A stretch of DNA of 64,000 nucleotides, from the NCBI GenBank assembly GCA_003138485.1, contig PLGF01000083.1:33163-97162 (forward strand), read 5' to 3'. The DNA is from Verrucomicrobiales bacterium. GTDB lineage: Bacteria > Verrucomicrobiota > Verrucomicrobiia > Limisphaerales > Palsa-1400. The position numbers and the translations under genes were made by a program. Below, in pieces: positions 1 through 9,700 of this stretch (position 1 is the first letter of the stretch; each line of letters starts with the position of its first letter). The notes under the pieces are model-generated. The model searched no databases. It had not been told where the DNA came from and saw nothing but the letters and a program-made list of their open reading frames with translations.

Positions 1-94
1 CTTGGGTAATCAGGCGATGGCCCAAGGATAATGGAGGCCGGCCCGACCACGTTTGGAGCTTGGAAGAAATCGTGGACCGGCTAAATTAGGTTTT

Positions 95-388
95 GTGAAA
101 GCGCGCATTGCCAGGATCAGTCTGGCTGTATCAGCCACTCTTTTCTTCATGGGATTCTTTGTGCTTGGGTATTGCCCTGAATGGTACGCCCTGGCGGCTG
201 GATTTGCGGGTCTTGCGGCGTGGAAAAGCGCGGGGCGAACACGAGCATGGGCAATGATCTGGCTGATCGCGTCCTGAGTCCTTGCGGGATGGAACGCGAT
301 TGCTGCGATTCAGGAACGCCGCCAGTTTATTGAAAAGGTGAAGAGAATTGATCGCATGAGAACACAGGCCACGACTGCGCCCGAATGA
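95..388 (+). pseudogene. Small multi-pass membrane protein gene interrupted by an in-frame TGA
   Basis: The frame opens at a GTG at 95 (an upstream TTG at 53 is also possible). It encodes hydrophobic stretches near residues 8-26, 30-44 and 51-71, then a charged tail with the run IQERRQFIEKVKRID. Codon 61 (275-277) is TGA and lies inside the third hydrophobic stretch. The same frame stays open beyond it to a second TGA at 386-388 and still reads as protein. I infer a recently broken gene, a sequencing error (TGG to TGA would restore a natural Trp), or a truncated 60-residue product. The family is not recognised with confidence. No neighbour suggests a role. Confidence 0.45.
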
Positions 389-559
389 ACTATTGTCACA
401 AGGGATTGGGGGACAAGTAAACATTCGACATTCTGATCGTGGAATCGGCGTTTCTTACCCGTGAAATCCGTGGTCAATCTTCGCGGAATCGCGTGATGCT
501 GGCGGAATCAACAAAAAAATGGGTTGCATTGTCGCATACATCGGCTACATGTACCTGTG

Positions 560-889
560 ATGTTTCTGGCGCCGTTACAACGCCTGGTGAAGAATGCCCG
601 CCGACGGGTGGGGGCGCTTTGTCTGGGCGTGTTCCTGGCGCTTTACGCCATGGCGGCGGTTCCCGCCCTGCACGCCCTGGCGCATCACGATGCCCGCGAC
701 GCGAACCACGAGTGCGCCGTCACCTTGTTCGCACACGGCCAGGTCCACTCCGCCGACGCGGCGGCTGAACTGCGCCTGCCCGCCCCGCTCATCCTTTCCA
801 GCGACCCCGCACCCGCGCCCCTTTTTGTCTCCGCCGATATTCGATTGCTTCCCAGCCGCGGTCCGCCTGCGGAACGCCTCTCCCTCTAA
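560..889 (+). CDS. Small exported Cys/His-containing protein of a TonB uptake locus
   Basis: This is a 109-residue protein. A basic N-terminus (KNARRR) precedes one hydrophobic segment at about residues 17-37, which would act as a signal peptide or anchor. Next comes the segment HALAHHDARDANHECAV, with five His and one Cys, and then a Pro/Ala-rich tail. Small His/Cys proteins of this general type (compare the DUF2946 group) often precede TonB receptors, so a metal-related role is plausible but inferred. The ATG at 560 is preferred over an in-frame TTG at 524 because it places the basic residues directly before the hydrophobic segment. The receptor gene follows about 200 bases downstream on the same strand. 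Confidence 0.5.
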   Translation: MFLAPLQRLVKNARRRVGALCLGVFLALYAMAAVPALHALAHHDARDANHECAVTLFAHGQVHSADAAAELRLPAPLILSSDPAPAPLFVSADIRLLPSRGPPAERLSL

Positions 890-960
890 TTGGTTGTTTT
901 TGAAAGTCAGTTGGCCTGCCGGATGTCGCGGCGTGTGCCTCGCAGCCCGCGCGGGCCGGA

Positions 961-1054
961 TTGGAAGTTCCAAAAGTGAATCCCCCCTTTCAACCTTGAT
1001 TTTTGAATCTTCAAGGACAGAAGGGACGGAATGGACGAAAAGGGAATGCCCTTT
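961..1054 (+). promoter_or_regulatory. Leader of the TonB receptor gene with a dyad and two hairpins
   Basis: The leader before the receptor start at 1086 contains three inverted repeats. A perfect 13-base dyad, TTGGAA-G-TTCCAA, lies at 961-973 and is short enough to be an operator half-site pair. A 6-bp stem joins 994-999 to 1011-1016. A second 6-bp stem, AAAGGG/CCCTTT with a four-base loop, lies at 1039-1054. No known riboswitch class is recognised. Regulation by a repressor or by RNA structure is only an inference. Confidence 0.3.
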
Positions 1055-1085
1055 CAACTTTAGCCTTTGAACCTGGACCGCAATT

Positions 1086-3293
1086 ATGAAATCGATAAAG
1101 AAAGCAGATCAGAAGTTTTACCGCCCTGTCAGTTGCCTGGTGATGATGTTCGGAACGCTTGCCTCAGGACCGCTCCTGGGCCAGACGAACACCACCCCCG
1201 CCTCCACCAACGTGACGACCCTCGATACGGTGACGGTCGTGGGCCGTCTCAATGAGACCCGCATCGAGATTGTCCCCAATCTCGGCGCCAGCGCCTACAC
1301 CTTCAGCCCCCTGTCCATCGTCGATATGGCTCAGGGCGACGACGCCACCTTCAATCAAATCATCCTCCGCGCGCCGGGCGCGGCCCAGGATTCCCTCGGA
1401 CAACTCCACGTCCGGGGCGAGCACGGCAACTTGCAGTACCGGATCAACGACGTGATCCTGCCGGAAGGGATCACCGGTTTCGGCCAGGAACTGGACCCGC
1501 GCTTTGTGCAAAGCATGCAATTGATCACCGGCTCGCTCCCGGCCCAGTACGGCTTCCGCACCGCCGGCATCGTCGATATTCAATCCAAGGGCGGCGTCTT
1601 CACCAACAGCGGCTCCGTCGAACTCTACGGCGGGAGCTACGACACCATCCGCCCCAGCTTTGAATACTCCGGCTCCGAAGGCACATGGAGCTATTTCATT
1701 GACGGCAGCTACACTCACGACGACATCGGTATCGAGAATCCGGCCCCCAGTTCCGTGCCCATTCACGATTTCACCGATCAATATAAGACGTTCCTGTACG
1801 CGACCGACCTTATTGACGCCTCCAGCCGCCTCGTCATCATGGGCAGCGCGTCCTACGCCACCTTTGAAATCCCGATCAACCCCGGCCTCCAGCCCGTTTC
1901 CACGCAGGCGAGCGGCGACCCCTGGGTGGCGGGAAACTTCTCGCCAACCGATCTGAATGACAATCAAACCGAGCAGAATTATTACGGCGTCCTCGCTTAT
2001 CAAAAATCCGCCGGCGACCTGAACTATCAAGCTTCGGTCTTCGGCCGCAACAGCGGCGCGCACTACACGCCCGACGCGCTGGAACCGGCGCTCTATTACA
2101 ATGGCGGCGTGGCGACGGACGAGAAACGCGTCCTCACCTCCGGCGGATTGCAAGGCGATGCCAGCTACACCCTCGGCGACAAACACACCTTGCGGGCCGG
2201 GATTGAGATGGTGGAGGAAGCCGTCACGGCGGACGCGACCGCCACGGTGTTTCCGACCAGCGCCGGGAACATCAGCGGCCCGCAGGAAGCCATCGTTCAG
2301 AACAACCTGACCCACGCCCTCTTCGCCGGCCTGTATTTGCAGGACGAATGGAAGCTTCTGCCCAGCGTCACCCTCAACTACGGCGCCCGCTTCGACGTTT
2401 ACAATTCCACCGTCGATGACGAAAACCAGGTCAGCCCTCGCGTCAATATGATTTACAAGCCAACCGACTCCACAACGCTGCACGCCGGCTACGCGCGTTA
2501 CTTCACGCCTCCGCCGCTGGAAACCGTGGCGGCGTCCGACATCGCCGCCTTCAACAACACGTCGGCCGCATCGGGCGTCACCACCGCAACGCCTGTGAAG
2601 GCCGAGCGGGCCAATTATTATGATGCCGGGATCAGCCAGAAAATCCTGCCCGGCCTGCAAGTGGGACTGGACGGCTATTACAAGACCGCCCACAACCAAC
2701 TGGACGACGGATTCTTCGGCCAGTCGCTCATAGCTTCCTCGTTCAATTACACCCAAGGGCGCGTGGAGGGCGTGGAACTGACGGCCAATTACGACACTGG
2801 CGGCTTCTCCACCTACGCCAACCTCGCTCTCTCCAGCGCGGAGGGCAAAGGGGCCGCTTCGGCCCAATTCCTCTGGGGCGACCAGCCAACGGCCAATTAC
2901 GTCAACCAGCACTGGATCTATCTCGACCATGACCAGCGCGTCACCGGCTCCTTTGGCGCCGCTTACACCTGGAACGAGGGCAAGCGCCAGAGCACGCGAG
3001 TTTATGTTGACGCCCTTTACGGCAGCGGCCTCCGGCAAAGCGGCCCCGAGAATATCCCCGGCGGCAACGACCCGGTCCCGAACGGATCCAGCGTGGGTCA
3101 ATACTATTCAATCAACCTCGGCGTCGAGCAAAGCTTGAAACTGGGCGGACGCCGGCTCCTGAAAGCCAGGCTGGATGTCGTCAACCTGACGGATAACGTC
3201 TATCCCCTGCGCACCGGCACGGGCGTCGGCGTCAACGCCGCCCAATATGGCGAGCGGCGGGGCTTTTTTGGCTCGCTCAGCTACACCTTCTAA
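1086..3293 (+). CDS. TonB-dependent outer-membrane receptor
   Basis: This 735-residue protein is an outer-membrane barrel that imports a ligand using energy from TonB. A signal peptide covers about residues 1-34 (basic start, hydrophobic core, cleavage near LLGQ). Plug-domain features follow: LDTVTVVGRLNET, a possible TonB-box-like start, and the plug phrases QLHVRGEHGNLQYRINDV and SLPAQYGFRTAGIVDI. The rest alternates aromatic and polar residues as barrel strands do, and the chain ends in SLSYTF, the terminal aromatic residue expected for barrel insertion. Length is normal for the family. The substrate cannot be read from the sequence; the Cys/His protein upstream hints at a metal or metal complex. 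It is first in a run with tonB, exbB and two exbD genes. Confidence 0.93.
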   Translation: MKSIKKADQKFYRPVSCLVMMFGTLASGPLLGQTNTTPASTNVTTLDTVTVVGRLNETRIEIVPNLGASAYTFSPLSIVDMAQGDDATFNQIILRAPGAAQDSLGQLHVRGEHGNLQYRINDVILPEGITGFGQELDPRFVQSMQLITGSLPAQYGFRTAGIVDIQSKGGVFTNSGSVELYGGSYDTIRPSFEYSGSEGTWSYFIDGSYTHDDIGIENPAPSSVPIHDFTDQYKTFLYATDLIDASSRLVIMGSASYATFEIPINPGLQPVSTQASGDPWVAGNFSPTDLNDNQTEQNYYGVLAYQKSAGDLNYQASVFGRNSGAHYTPDALEPALYYNGGVATDEKRVLTSGGLQGDASYTLGDKHTLRAGIEMVEEAVTADATATVFPTSAGNISGPQEAIVQNNLTHALFAGLYLQDEWKLLPSVTLNYGARFDVYNSTVDDENQVSPRVNMIYKPTDSTTLHAGYARYFTPPPLETVAASDIAAFNNTSAASGVTTATPVKAERANYYDAGISQKILPGLQVGLDGYYKTAHNQLDDGFFGQSLIASSFNYTQGRVEGVELTANYDTGGFSTYANLALSSAEGKGAASAQFLWGDQPTANYVNQHWIYLDHDQRVTGSFGAAYTWNEGKRQSTRVYVDALYGSGLRQSGPENIPGGNDPVPNGSSVGQYYSINLGVEQSLKLGGRRLLKARLDVVNLTDNVYPLRTGTGVGVNAAQYGERRGFFGSLSYTF

Positions 3294-3330
3294 ACGTTGA
3301 CGCGATGGATCAAATGCGAAAAACTTACCC

Positions 3331-4026
3331 ATGGCTGTTGCTGCCTACCAATTAAAGTCCGAGCTGGCGCGCTTCTGCCTTCCCGCGCCCGAGCGCGACT
3401 CGTATCGGCGGCTGGCCTGGGTCAATTCGCTGTGCCTCATGTTCCTGCTCATCGGCGTCTTTGGCGCGCAGAACAAACTGCCGGTCCCAAAACACGCCGC
3501 CCCGCTCGAACAGCCCGTCCCTGTCGTTATCGAACCGCTGCCGGCGACACCCCCGCCGACGGAGTCAAAGACAGCCGAGCGCCAGGATGAGGACCAAAAG
3601 CCCAAGGCTCAAAGCATTGTGGCCGTCACCCTCAATTCGCCCGCCATCAACTTCTCGGTGCCGACCATCGGCAACCTGATCGTGCCAGTGTCCGCCGCGC
3701 CCGCCCCGCCTGGGGAATCCATGGCCCAAACCGCCCCAGCCCCGCAAGCCCCGCTGACCATTGGCAGCACAGGCAAGGGCGGCGACCGCCCGGAACCGCC
3801 CTATCCGCCAATGGCGTTGCAAATGCAAAAGCAAGGCACGGTGGTTCTCCTTTTCACTGTCGATGACGTGGGGGCCGTCGTTTCGGCTTCGATCAAGGAG
3901 TCCTCCGGTTCGCCGCTCCTGGACCAGAGCGCACTGGACTGCGTCAAGCGCAGATGGATTCAACCGCCCATCAACGGCGGACATCTTTTTCAAGTTTCGA
4001 TTTCTTTTAAGTTACAGATCGATTAG
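3331..4026 (+). CDS. tonB: TonB energy transducer
   Basis: This 231-residue protein is anchored in the inner membrane and passes energy from ExbB/ExbD to the receptor. A single membrane segment lies at about residues 28-46 (SLCLMFLLIGVFG). A Pro-rich periplasmic stretch follows, with paired prolines such as PATPPPTESK. The C-terminal TonB domain occupies about residues 145-231, recognisable by EPPYPPMALQMQKQGTVVL, the phrase DDVGAVVSASIKESSGSPLL and the closing ALDCVKRRW segment. It starts 37 bases after the receptor stop and ends 13 bases before exbB, so co-transcription is likely. Confidence 0.9.
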   Translation: MAVAAYQLKSELARFCLPAPERDSYRRLAWVNSLCLMFLLIGVFGAQNKLPVPKHAAPLEQPVPVVIEPLPATPPPTESKTAERQDEDQKPKAQSIVAVTLNSPAINFSVPTIGNLIVPVSAAPAPPGESMAQTAPAPQAPLTIGSTGKGGDRPEPPYPPMALQMQKQGTVVLLFTVDDVGAVVSASIKESSGSPLLDQSALDCVKRRWIQPPINGGHLFQVSISFKLQID

Positions 4027-4039
4027 CAACTAAACTTTT

Positions 4040-4678
4040 ATGATGGCAAACATTGTAGTTCAATTCCTTCTCCAAGGCGGGCCGGTGATGGGGCCGATCC
4101 TAATCAGCGCGCTGGTGGCGGTGGCCGTCGTCGGCGAGCGCTCTTTTTGGTGGTTCCGTGAAAGCCGCCGGCGCGACCCGAAGAAGCTCGAACAAATCCT
4201 GGCCGCCCTGGAAAACCAGGACATTCCCGCGGCCGTGAAAATCGCCGAAGGCTCGGAGGACCCGGTCATCCGAATGATTTACAGTGGATTGGTTCACGCC
4301 CATTCCTCGATGCAAGGGGCATTGCAACTGGCCGCGGGGATCGAATTGGAACGGGCCGGGCGCTTCCTCACGGTCATGGACACCCTGGTGACGCTGGCGC
4401 CCCTGCTCGGCCTGCTCGGCACCGTGACCGGCCTGATGAGCGCCTTTCTGAGCGTGGGCAATTCCGAGGTGGTCGTCTCGAAGGTGACCGGCGGCATCGG
4501 CGTGGCCTTGATCGCCACCGCCTGCGGTCTGGGCATCGCCATCTTTGCCCTCATCCCTTTCAATTATTTCTCCGCCCGCGTGACCCGGCTCCAGTTTGAG
4601 CTGGAAACCGCCGCCAGCAATGTCGAAGTCATGGTCCAGGCTTCCAAAGTGAAAGAGCCCTCGCAGGCGCCCCGGTGA
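4040..4678 (+). CDS. exbB: ExbB/TolQ/MotA-family proton channel protein
   Basis: This 212-residue inner-membrane protein forms the proton channel with ExbD. Three hydrophobic segments sit where ExbB has them: about residues 13-32 (GPVMGPILISALVAVAVVGE), about 112-135 (TLVTLAPLLGLLGTVTGLM) and about 150-175 (GGIGVALIATACGLGIAIFAL). The motif LAPLLGLLGTVTGLM is the family signature. Its stop overlaps the GTG start of the next gene, as expected for translational coupling. It could be called TolQ by similarity alone, but the neighbouring TonB and receptor favour an ExbB role. Confidence 0.92.
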   Translation: MMANIVVQFLLQGGPVMGPILISALVAVAVVGERSFWWFRESRRRDPKKLEQILAALENQDIPAAVKIAEGSEDPVIRMIYSGLVHAHSSMQGALQLAAGIELERAGRFLTVMDTLVTLAPLLGLLGTVTGLMSAFLSVGNSEVVVSKVTGGIGVALIATACGLGIAIFALIPFNYFSARVTRLQFELETAASNVEVMVQASKVKEPSQAPR

Positions 4679-5100
4679 AATTCCCCTCGCCAGTCCCGCG
4701 CCGGCATTCGCGCATCGAGATCATCCCGCTGATCGACATCATGTTCTTTCTGCTCGCCGCCTTCATGATGGTCAGCCTCCAAATGGACCGCGCCCTGAAC
4801 ACCAAGGTCGATCTCCCCTTCGCCACCCGGGCCGCCGCCGATTTCAAGCCGGACATGATCAATATCGCGGTGGACCGGGCGGGCCTAGTTTGGCTGGAAA
4901 AGACCAACGTGACCCTGCCGGAGTTGTGCGCCGCCCTCAGCAACCGTTTCCATATCAACACGAATTTGCCCGTCTATATCGCCGGCGACGCCGCCACGCC
5001 GCATGGCGACATGGTCGATGTCTATGAGGCCGTGCGGCGTGTGGGCGTGCAGAAAGTGGCGTTCATGACGGACCCAAGCCACCGCCAAGCCAGCCGATGA
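4675..5100 (+). CDS. exbD: ExbD biopolymer transport protein, copy 1
   Basis: This 141-residue protein has a short basic cytoplasmic tail, one membrane helix at about residues 17-38 and a periplasmic domain. The helix carries IIPLIDIMFFLLAAFMM; Asp21 matches the proton-carrying Asp of the family. The GTG start overlaps the exbB stop (GTGA), and the stop overlaps the start of the second exbD (ATGA). The periplasmic part differs considerably from that of copy 2, so the two may form mixed dimers. A mixed pair would resemble ExbD systems with paralogous subunits; that is inference. Confidence 0.9.
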   Translation: MKFPSPVPRRHSRIEIIPLIDIMFFLLAAFMMVSLQMDRALNTKVDLPFATRAAADFKPDMINIAVDRAGLVWLEKTNVTLPELCAALSNRFHINTNLPVYIAGDAATPHGDMVDVYEAVRRVGVQKVAFMTDPSHRQASR

Positions 5101-5528
5101 AAATTCACTCTCCCATCGTTCGCAGGCGCGGCCGGCTGGAAATCATCCCGCTGATCGACATCATGTTTTTCCTTCTGGCCTCCTTCATGATGGTCAGCCT
5201 TCAAATGCAGAAGGTCCGCACGCTCCACGCCAGCCTCCCCACCGCCACTCTGGCCGCTTCCACCGTCAAGCCCGACATGATCAAACTCAAGGTCAATCGA
5301 GATGGCGCGGTGTCGGTGGACGACAGCCTGCTGACCTTTCCGCAGCTCTACACGCTGCTGACCAACCGGCATCACGCCAACACCAACGTCCCGGTCTATC
5401 TGAGCGGCAGCCGTGACGCCACGCACGGGGAAATGATTTACGTCCTGGACATGGTCAAACGCGCCGGAATCGACCGCGTGGCCTTCTCCGTGAAGGCCGA
5501 CCCAACCTCCGCCCCCGGCCAACAATGA
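5097..5528 (+). CDS. exbD: ExbD biopolymer transport protein, copy 2
   Basis: This 143-residue protein has the same plan as copy 1. Its helix motif IIPLIDIMFFLLASFMM is nearly identical, with Asp21 retained, so the copies probably arose by tandem duplication. The region after the helix has diverged but keeps parallel blocks such as VKPDMI and a final HGEMIYVLDMVKRAGIDRVAF. Start and stop overlap the neighbours by four bases each, indicating a single transcript with coupled translation. Confidence 0.9.
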   Translation: MKIHSPIVRRRGRLEIIPLIDIMFFLLASFMMVSLQMQKVRTLHASLPTATLAASTVKPDMIKLKVNRDGAVSVDDSLLTFPQLYTLLTNRHHANTNVPVYLSGSRDATHGEMIYVLDMVKRAGIDRVAFSVKADPTSAPGQQ

Positions 5529-6076
5529 AAAACTTTCAACAAAACCTTCTCATCACCCTGGCTCTGGCCCTGTGCGGCTTGTGCGCCTGGCAATGGTACG
5601 CCCAAACCCGCCAGCGCCTTCACATCGATTCCCTCGACCAGGCCATTTTCAAGCAATCCACCGAAATCCAGGGTTACACCAACTCCATCAAGACCATGGA
5701 CACCGAGATTGCGGGATTGCAGGCGCGCATCAATGAACTCAAGCTCGACGCCTTGACCAACAGCCAGATCATCCTCTCCCAAAAGCGCGACCTTCTCCGC
5801 CTGCAAGTCAACGCCGGCATCTTGAGCAATGAAATCGTCCAATATCAGTCCGTCACCAACTTTCTGGATACCAAACTGCAGGAAGCCTACGACGGCATCA
5901 AAAAGCAAAATGACGCCGTCACCCGCCTGGTGGCGGAGCGCGACGAGTTTATCGGCAAATACACCAACAGCGTCATCGCCGCCAACGCCATCGCCGAAAA
6001 ATACAACGAAATGGTGGAGCGGGTGAAGAAACTGCAAGACGCCGCCGCCGCGGCCGCAGCCGGGAGCAAGCGATAG
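5525..6076 (+). CDS. Single-pass coiled-coil membrane protein of the TonB cluster
   Basis: This 183-residue protein has one N-terminal hydrophobic segment at about residues 8-24 (LLITLALALCGLCAW). Almost all of the rest is rich in Glu, Lys, Gln, Asn and Leu in a heptad-like pattern, predicting a long coiled coil over about residues 35-175. It ends in an Ala-rich run. Its start overlaps the second exbD stop (ATGA). No catalytic motif is visible. A structural role, such as a periplasmic spacer or a partner of the ExbB/ExbD complex, is a guess from position. It is the last gene on this strand before convergent coaE. Confidence 0.72.
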   Translation: MKNFQQNLLITLALALCGLCAWQWYAQTRQRLHIDSLDQAIFKQSTEIQGYTNSIKTMDTEIAGLQARINELKLDALTNSQIILSQKRDLLRLQVNAGILSNEIVQYQSVTNFLDTKLQEAYDGIKKQNDAVTRLVAERDEFIGKYTNSVIAANAIAEKYNEMVERVKKLQDAAAAAAAGSKR

Positions 6077-6131
6077 AAGGGGCCCTGCCGTGCTCCGTCG
6101 GATGGAAACAAAGCAACCGCATGGCTCCGGC

Positions 6132-6716
6132 TTACGTCTCAGCAAGGATGCGATCGAGTTGGGCGGCGTGGACCGGCAGCGGGGTGTCGGTCCAGACGAC
6201 ATAATCGGATCGGGCGATCTTCTGGTCGGTGGGCCACTGCGCGTCCAGTCGCCGCCTGATTTCCACGGCCGTCCAGCCGCGCTGGCGCAGACGCTGCCAC
6301 CGCGTCGCTTCCGAGCAGGCCACGCAAATCACCGCGTCAAAATGCGGCGGGGCCTTGGTTTCAAAAAGCAACGGAATGATGACTGCGCCGCGCGGGCAGC
6401 CGCGCGCCTGCCAGTCCTTGGCTTGCGCCTCCCAGGCCAGGCGGATGCGCGGATGCAGGATGGCTTCCAGGTCCGCCCGCGCCCGGGGGTCGGCAAAGAC
6501 CATGCGGGCCAAATCACCGCGATTGAGACGGCCGTCGGCCATCAAGAGGGATTGGCCGAACCTTTGCAGAATTTCACCCAAAGCCGGCTGGCCAGGTTCA
6601 ACAAGTTGGCGCGCGATGAGATCGGTGTCCGCCACCTCAACGCCGCGCTGGGCCAGCAGTTGCCCGGCGGTGGATTTGCCCATGCCCACGCCGCCTGTGA
6701 TGCCAAAGAGTTTCAT
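6132..6716 (-). CDS. coaE: Dephospho-CoA kinase
   Basis: This 194-residue enzyme phosphorylates dephospho-CoA with ATP, the last step of coenzyme A synthesis, in the cytoplasm. The P-loop GITGGVGMGKST lies at residues 5-16. It is followed by the DTDLIARQLVEPG segment typical of CoaE and by the lid phrase VIIPLLFETKAPPHFD. Length is normal. The start at 6716 (MKLFGITGG) is chosen because the P-loop should begin within a few residues of the N-terminus; an in-frame upstream extension overlaps the preceding gene and does not resemble the family. It lies 53 bases downstream of the giant sedolisin gene and may be co-transcribed. It converges with the TonB cluster across a 55-base gap. Confidence 0.93.
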   Translation of the reverse strand: MKLFGITGGVGMGKSTAGQLLAQRGVEVADTDLIARQLVEPGQPALGEILQRFGQSLLMADGRLNRGDLARMVFADPRARADLEAILHPRIRLAWEAQAKDWQARGCPRGAVIIPLLFETKAPPHFDAVICVACSEATRWQRLRQRGWTAVEIRRRLDAQWPTDQKIARSDYVVWTDTPLPVHAAQLDRILAET

Positions 6717-6769
6717 CCGGCGCCCGCCGCGCCGGGCGTGGGGGTGGAAGCCGCGGCACGCATGGTGTG

Positions 6770-9700
6770 TTACTGGGCCAATTGCAAGACCCGGTAGAAC
6801 CGCTCCGGCGCGTTGGTCTGCGGGTCCGTGTAGATAAACGTGCCGGACGAATCGGCCGTGTTGCTGCTGACAAGGGTCCAAGTGCTCAGGTTGGTCGAAA
6901 CCTCAACGCCGTAGGACTGGTCCGGCTGGCCGCGCAAGCTCAACTGCAAACCGGCGGCGGTGTCGGCGGCCGTCAGGAACGAAATCACCGGCCCAGCCAC
7001 AATACCTGTATTGGAGACCGTGCTGTCGGCGAGGTAAAGATCCGTGCTCGACGTGGTGACGCTGGCGGTGTTGGCCACCAATCCCATGCCGGCGGCAACC
7101 ACGCGGATGCCGGCCGTCACAATGGCGCCGGGGATCATCGTGCCTATATTGCACGTCACCGTGTTGCCGCTGTTGCTCACGGTGCCTTGCGAGACAGCGG
7201 CGGATGAAAAAGCGAGGCTGGCGGGAAGCGCGTCCACCAGAATGACGTTGCTGGCATTGCCGGGGCCAAGATTCGTGATGGCGATCTGGTAATTGAGGTA
7301 ATTTCCCACATAGACCGGGTCCGGCGCGTGAACCATGCCCGCCTCCAGCCGCGCAGCCGGGTTGACCGTGGCAACAGCAGTTAATCCAAGACTCCAGCCC
7401 CCGCTGATGACCCCGTCGTTGCCCTCTGTGTCATCATACACGTAAAGCGACCAGTAACCGTTGGGGTCCGTCCCATCGAAAAACGCCAGATTCGTCTCCG
7501 TCGAAGGCGCCGGAACACCCGGGAAAGCAGTGAAGGCCGAGACCACCGAAGGCAGGTTTGTCCCGGAAACCAATTGAGCTTCCGAAAGCGCCTGGGTGGC
7601 GCTGCCATCGAACGTCAACGTCAAATTCGACACGCTGTAAGGTCCGCCGACATGACTCATCAACAGCAACTCCTGCCCCGCCGGACTGGCCAGAAGCACA
7701 CTCACGTCATGCGGGTAGCTGTGCGCGAAACCGTGCAGCGTGGCCGTGACATTGCCAACCACATATCCCGTCAGCCCGGATACCAGGATTTGCGAAGGAT
7801 AGGGATTGCCCCGTCCGATCTCGGGAATGGTGATCGCGCTGGAACTGAAATAATTAGTAGTGACAGGCAGGGGGAACACAAAGGACACAGTCCCCAAAAC
7901 ATTGGTGCCCTGCGTCAGGCGCAACGTCGCCGTCGCCGCGCCCGAGACGTTGGTGACGGTGAAGCTGAAGTTGGCGGTGGCGGAGCCGCCGTTGGGCTGA
8001 ATGACTCCGTAGGTTTGCTGCGAAAGCGCGCCCGGAACGATGCCGCCGCCGGCTTGAAGGGTGGCAACGAGATTGGAGGTCGGACCCGATCCAATGTTGA
8101 TCAACGTCAAGCCGACCGTCACTGGTTCGCCGGAATTGACCGTCCCGTTCGGGTTGGCCAAGTTCTGGGGCAAAGTGGCGGCCCCATTGGTAATGAGAGG
8201 AACCGGGTAGATGACCGTCACGATATTGCTGACGGTATGATAAGCCGGGTTCGGATCGAAATTGTTCGCGCTCACGCTCCAGACGTTGGTCAAGGTGAGG
8301 ACGGCGGGCGGCGCGGTGGTGATCGCGACCGAGGCGATGTAGCCCGCATCGACGGTCCCGAAAGTGACCGTCACAATGTTGTTGTTGCTCGTGGCGTTGG
8401 ACGGCTCGGACACCAGATTGAGGCCGCCCAGTGAGAAGTTGCCGACCACGCCGACGGCGTTGCTGGGGCCGTAATTGGTCACAATCAGCGTGTAAATCAA
8501 ATTGTTGTTCACAACAACGGGATTGGCCGCCACGGAGATGAACGCCCCGAGGTGCGCGTAAGGCAGGATGTCGTTTATGACGGCGCTTGCCACATTGTTC
8601 CCGCCGTTGCCCGGCGGCAACGCGGAACCGGCATAGATCGTGTTAGTCTGCGGACCGGCTGCGCTGGCCGTGACCACGTTGGTAATCGTCAAGCCCGCGC
8701 CCGGAGCCAAACTGCCCAGCGTGTAAACGGTCGTCTGGCCGTTTTGAACATAATCGCCGGAGGCGTACGAGGAGGAAGCGAAGGTCAGCCCTGAGGAAAG
8801 GACATTCGTGAGATAAGCGGTGACGGCGCTCGTGGCGCTGTTGTTTGTCACACTAAGCACGAACGTAACCTGGTTGCCGGTGGTTACTTGATTGGTCAGA
8901 GCGACGATGCCGGCCACCAGATCCGAGACCGGGCTAATCGGCGTGCTCGTCGTAATCGTCAGACTCCAGCCGTTGGCAATGTAGCCGTCATCCCCGTTGA
9001 CACCGTCATAGACATAGAGAGACCAGGTTCCATTTGGCGCCAAGCCGTCGAAGACGGCCAGGTTGGCCGCCGCCGCTGTCACAGGCGCGTTTGTGAAAAG
9101 AAAGACAGGTTGGTATTCCTCCGGGAGATAGGCGCCAGGAAGGATGTCGCCCGAGGCCGGCAACGGCGCCGAGGCCGTCGGGTCTAATGTAAAGGTCACG
9201 CCAAACATTGCCGAGCCGGCGGCGGCGCTCATCATGAGGGTCGAGGCCTCCCCCGACGGGCCGATGAGCATCATGCCCACGTCATTCGGGTATGTGTGCG
9301 CCATGTTCGATATGGTGACACCCACTTCGGAGATTGTCCCAGTGACGTTCGACACCAAAATGGTCGAGGGATAGGGATTGGCCGGCCCGCTTTCCAGGAT
9401 GTATGACGAGTTGGGAATCGCGATCTCATTGGTGTTCCAGAACGTGGCCACCAGCGGCATGACAAAAGGAAACGTCACCGATCCAAGGTTGGCAGCCCCG
9501 TCCTGCAACTGCAAGGTCGCCACCACGGTGCCCCCGTTGGTGCTGTTGGCCGTGAAGCTGAACAAGCGCCCGACCGCCGCCCCGCCGGGGGCCAGCGCGC
9601 CGTAGTTCTGTGGACCGCTGGGGGAGGTTACCCCGCCGCTGGCTTGGAGGGTCGCCACCAAATCACTGGCGCCCACAGTGCCGATATTCTGCAAGAAAAA

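Noticed and set aside
1164-3101. 645-codon minus-strand frame opposite the TonB receptor
   Set aside because: The plus strand encodes a convincing receptor with signal peptide and terminal aromatic residue. The opposite frame is Gly/Val/Arg-rich without motifs, as expected from GC-rich third positions.
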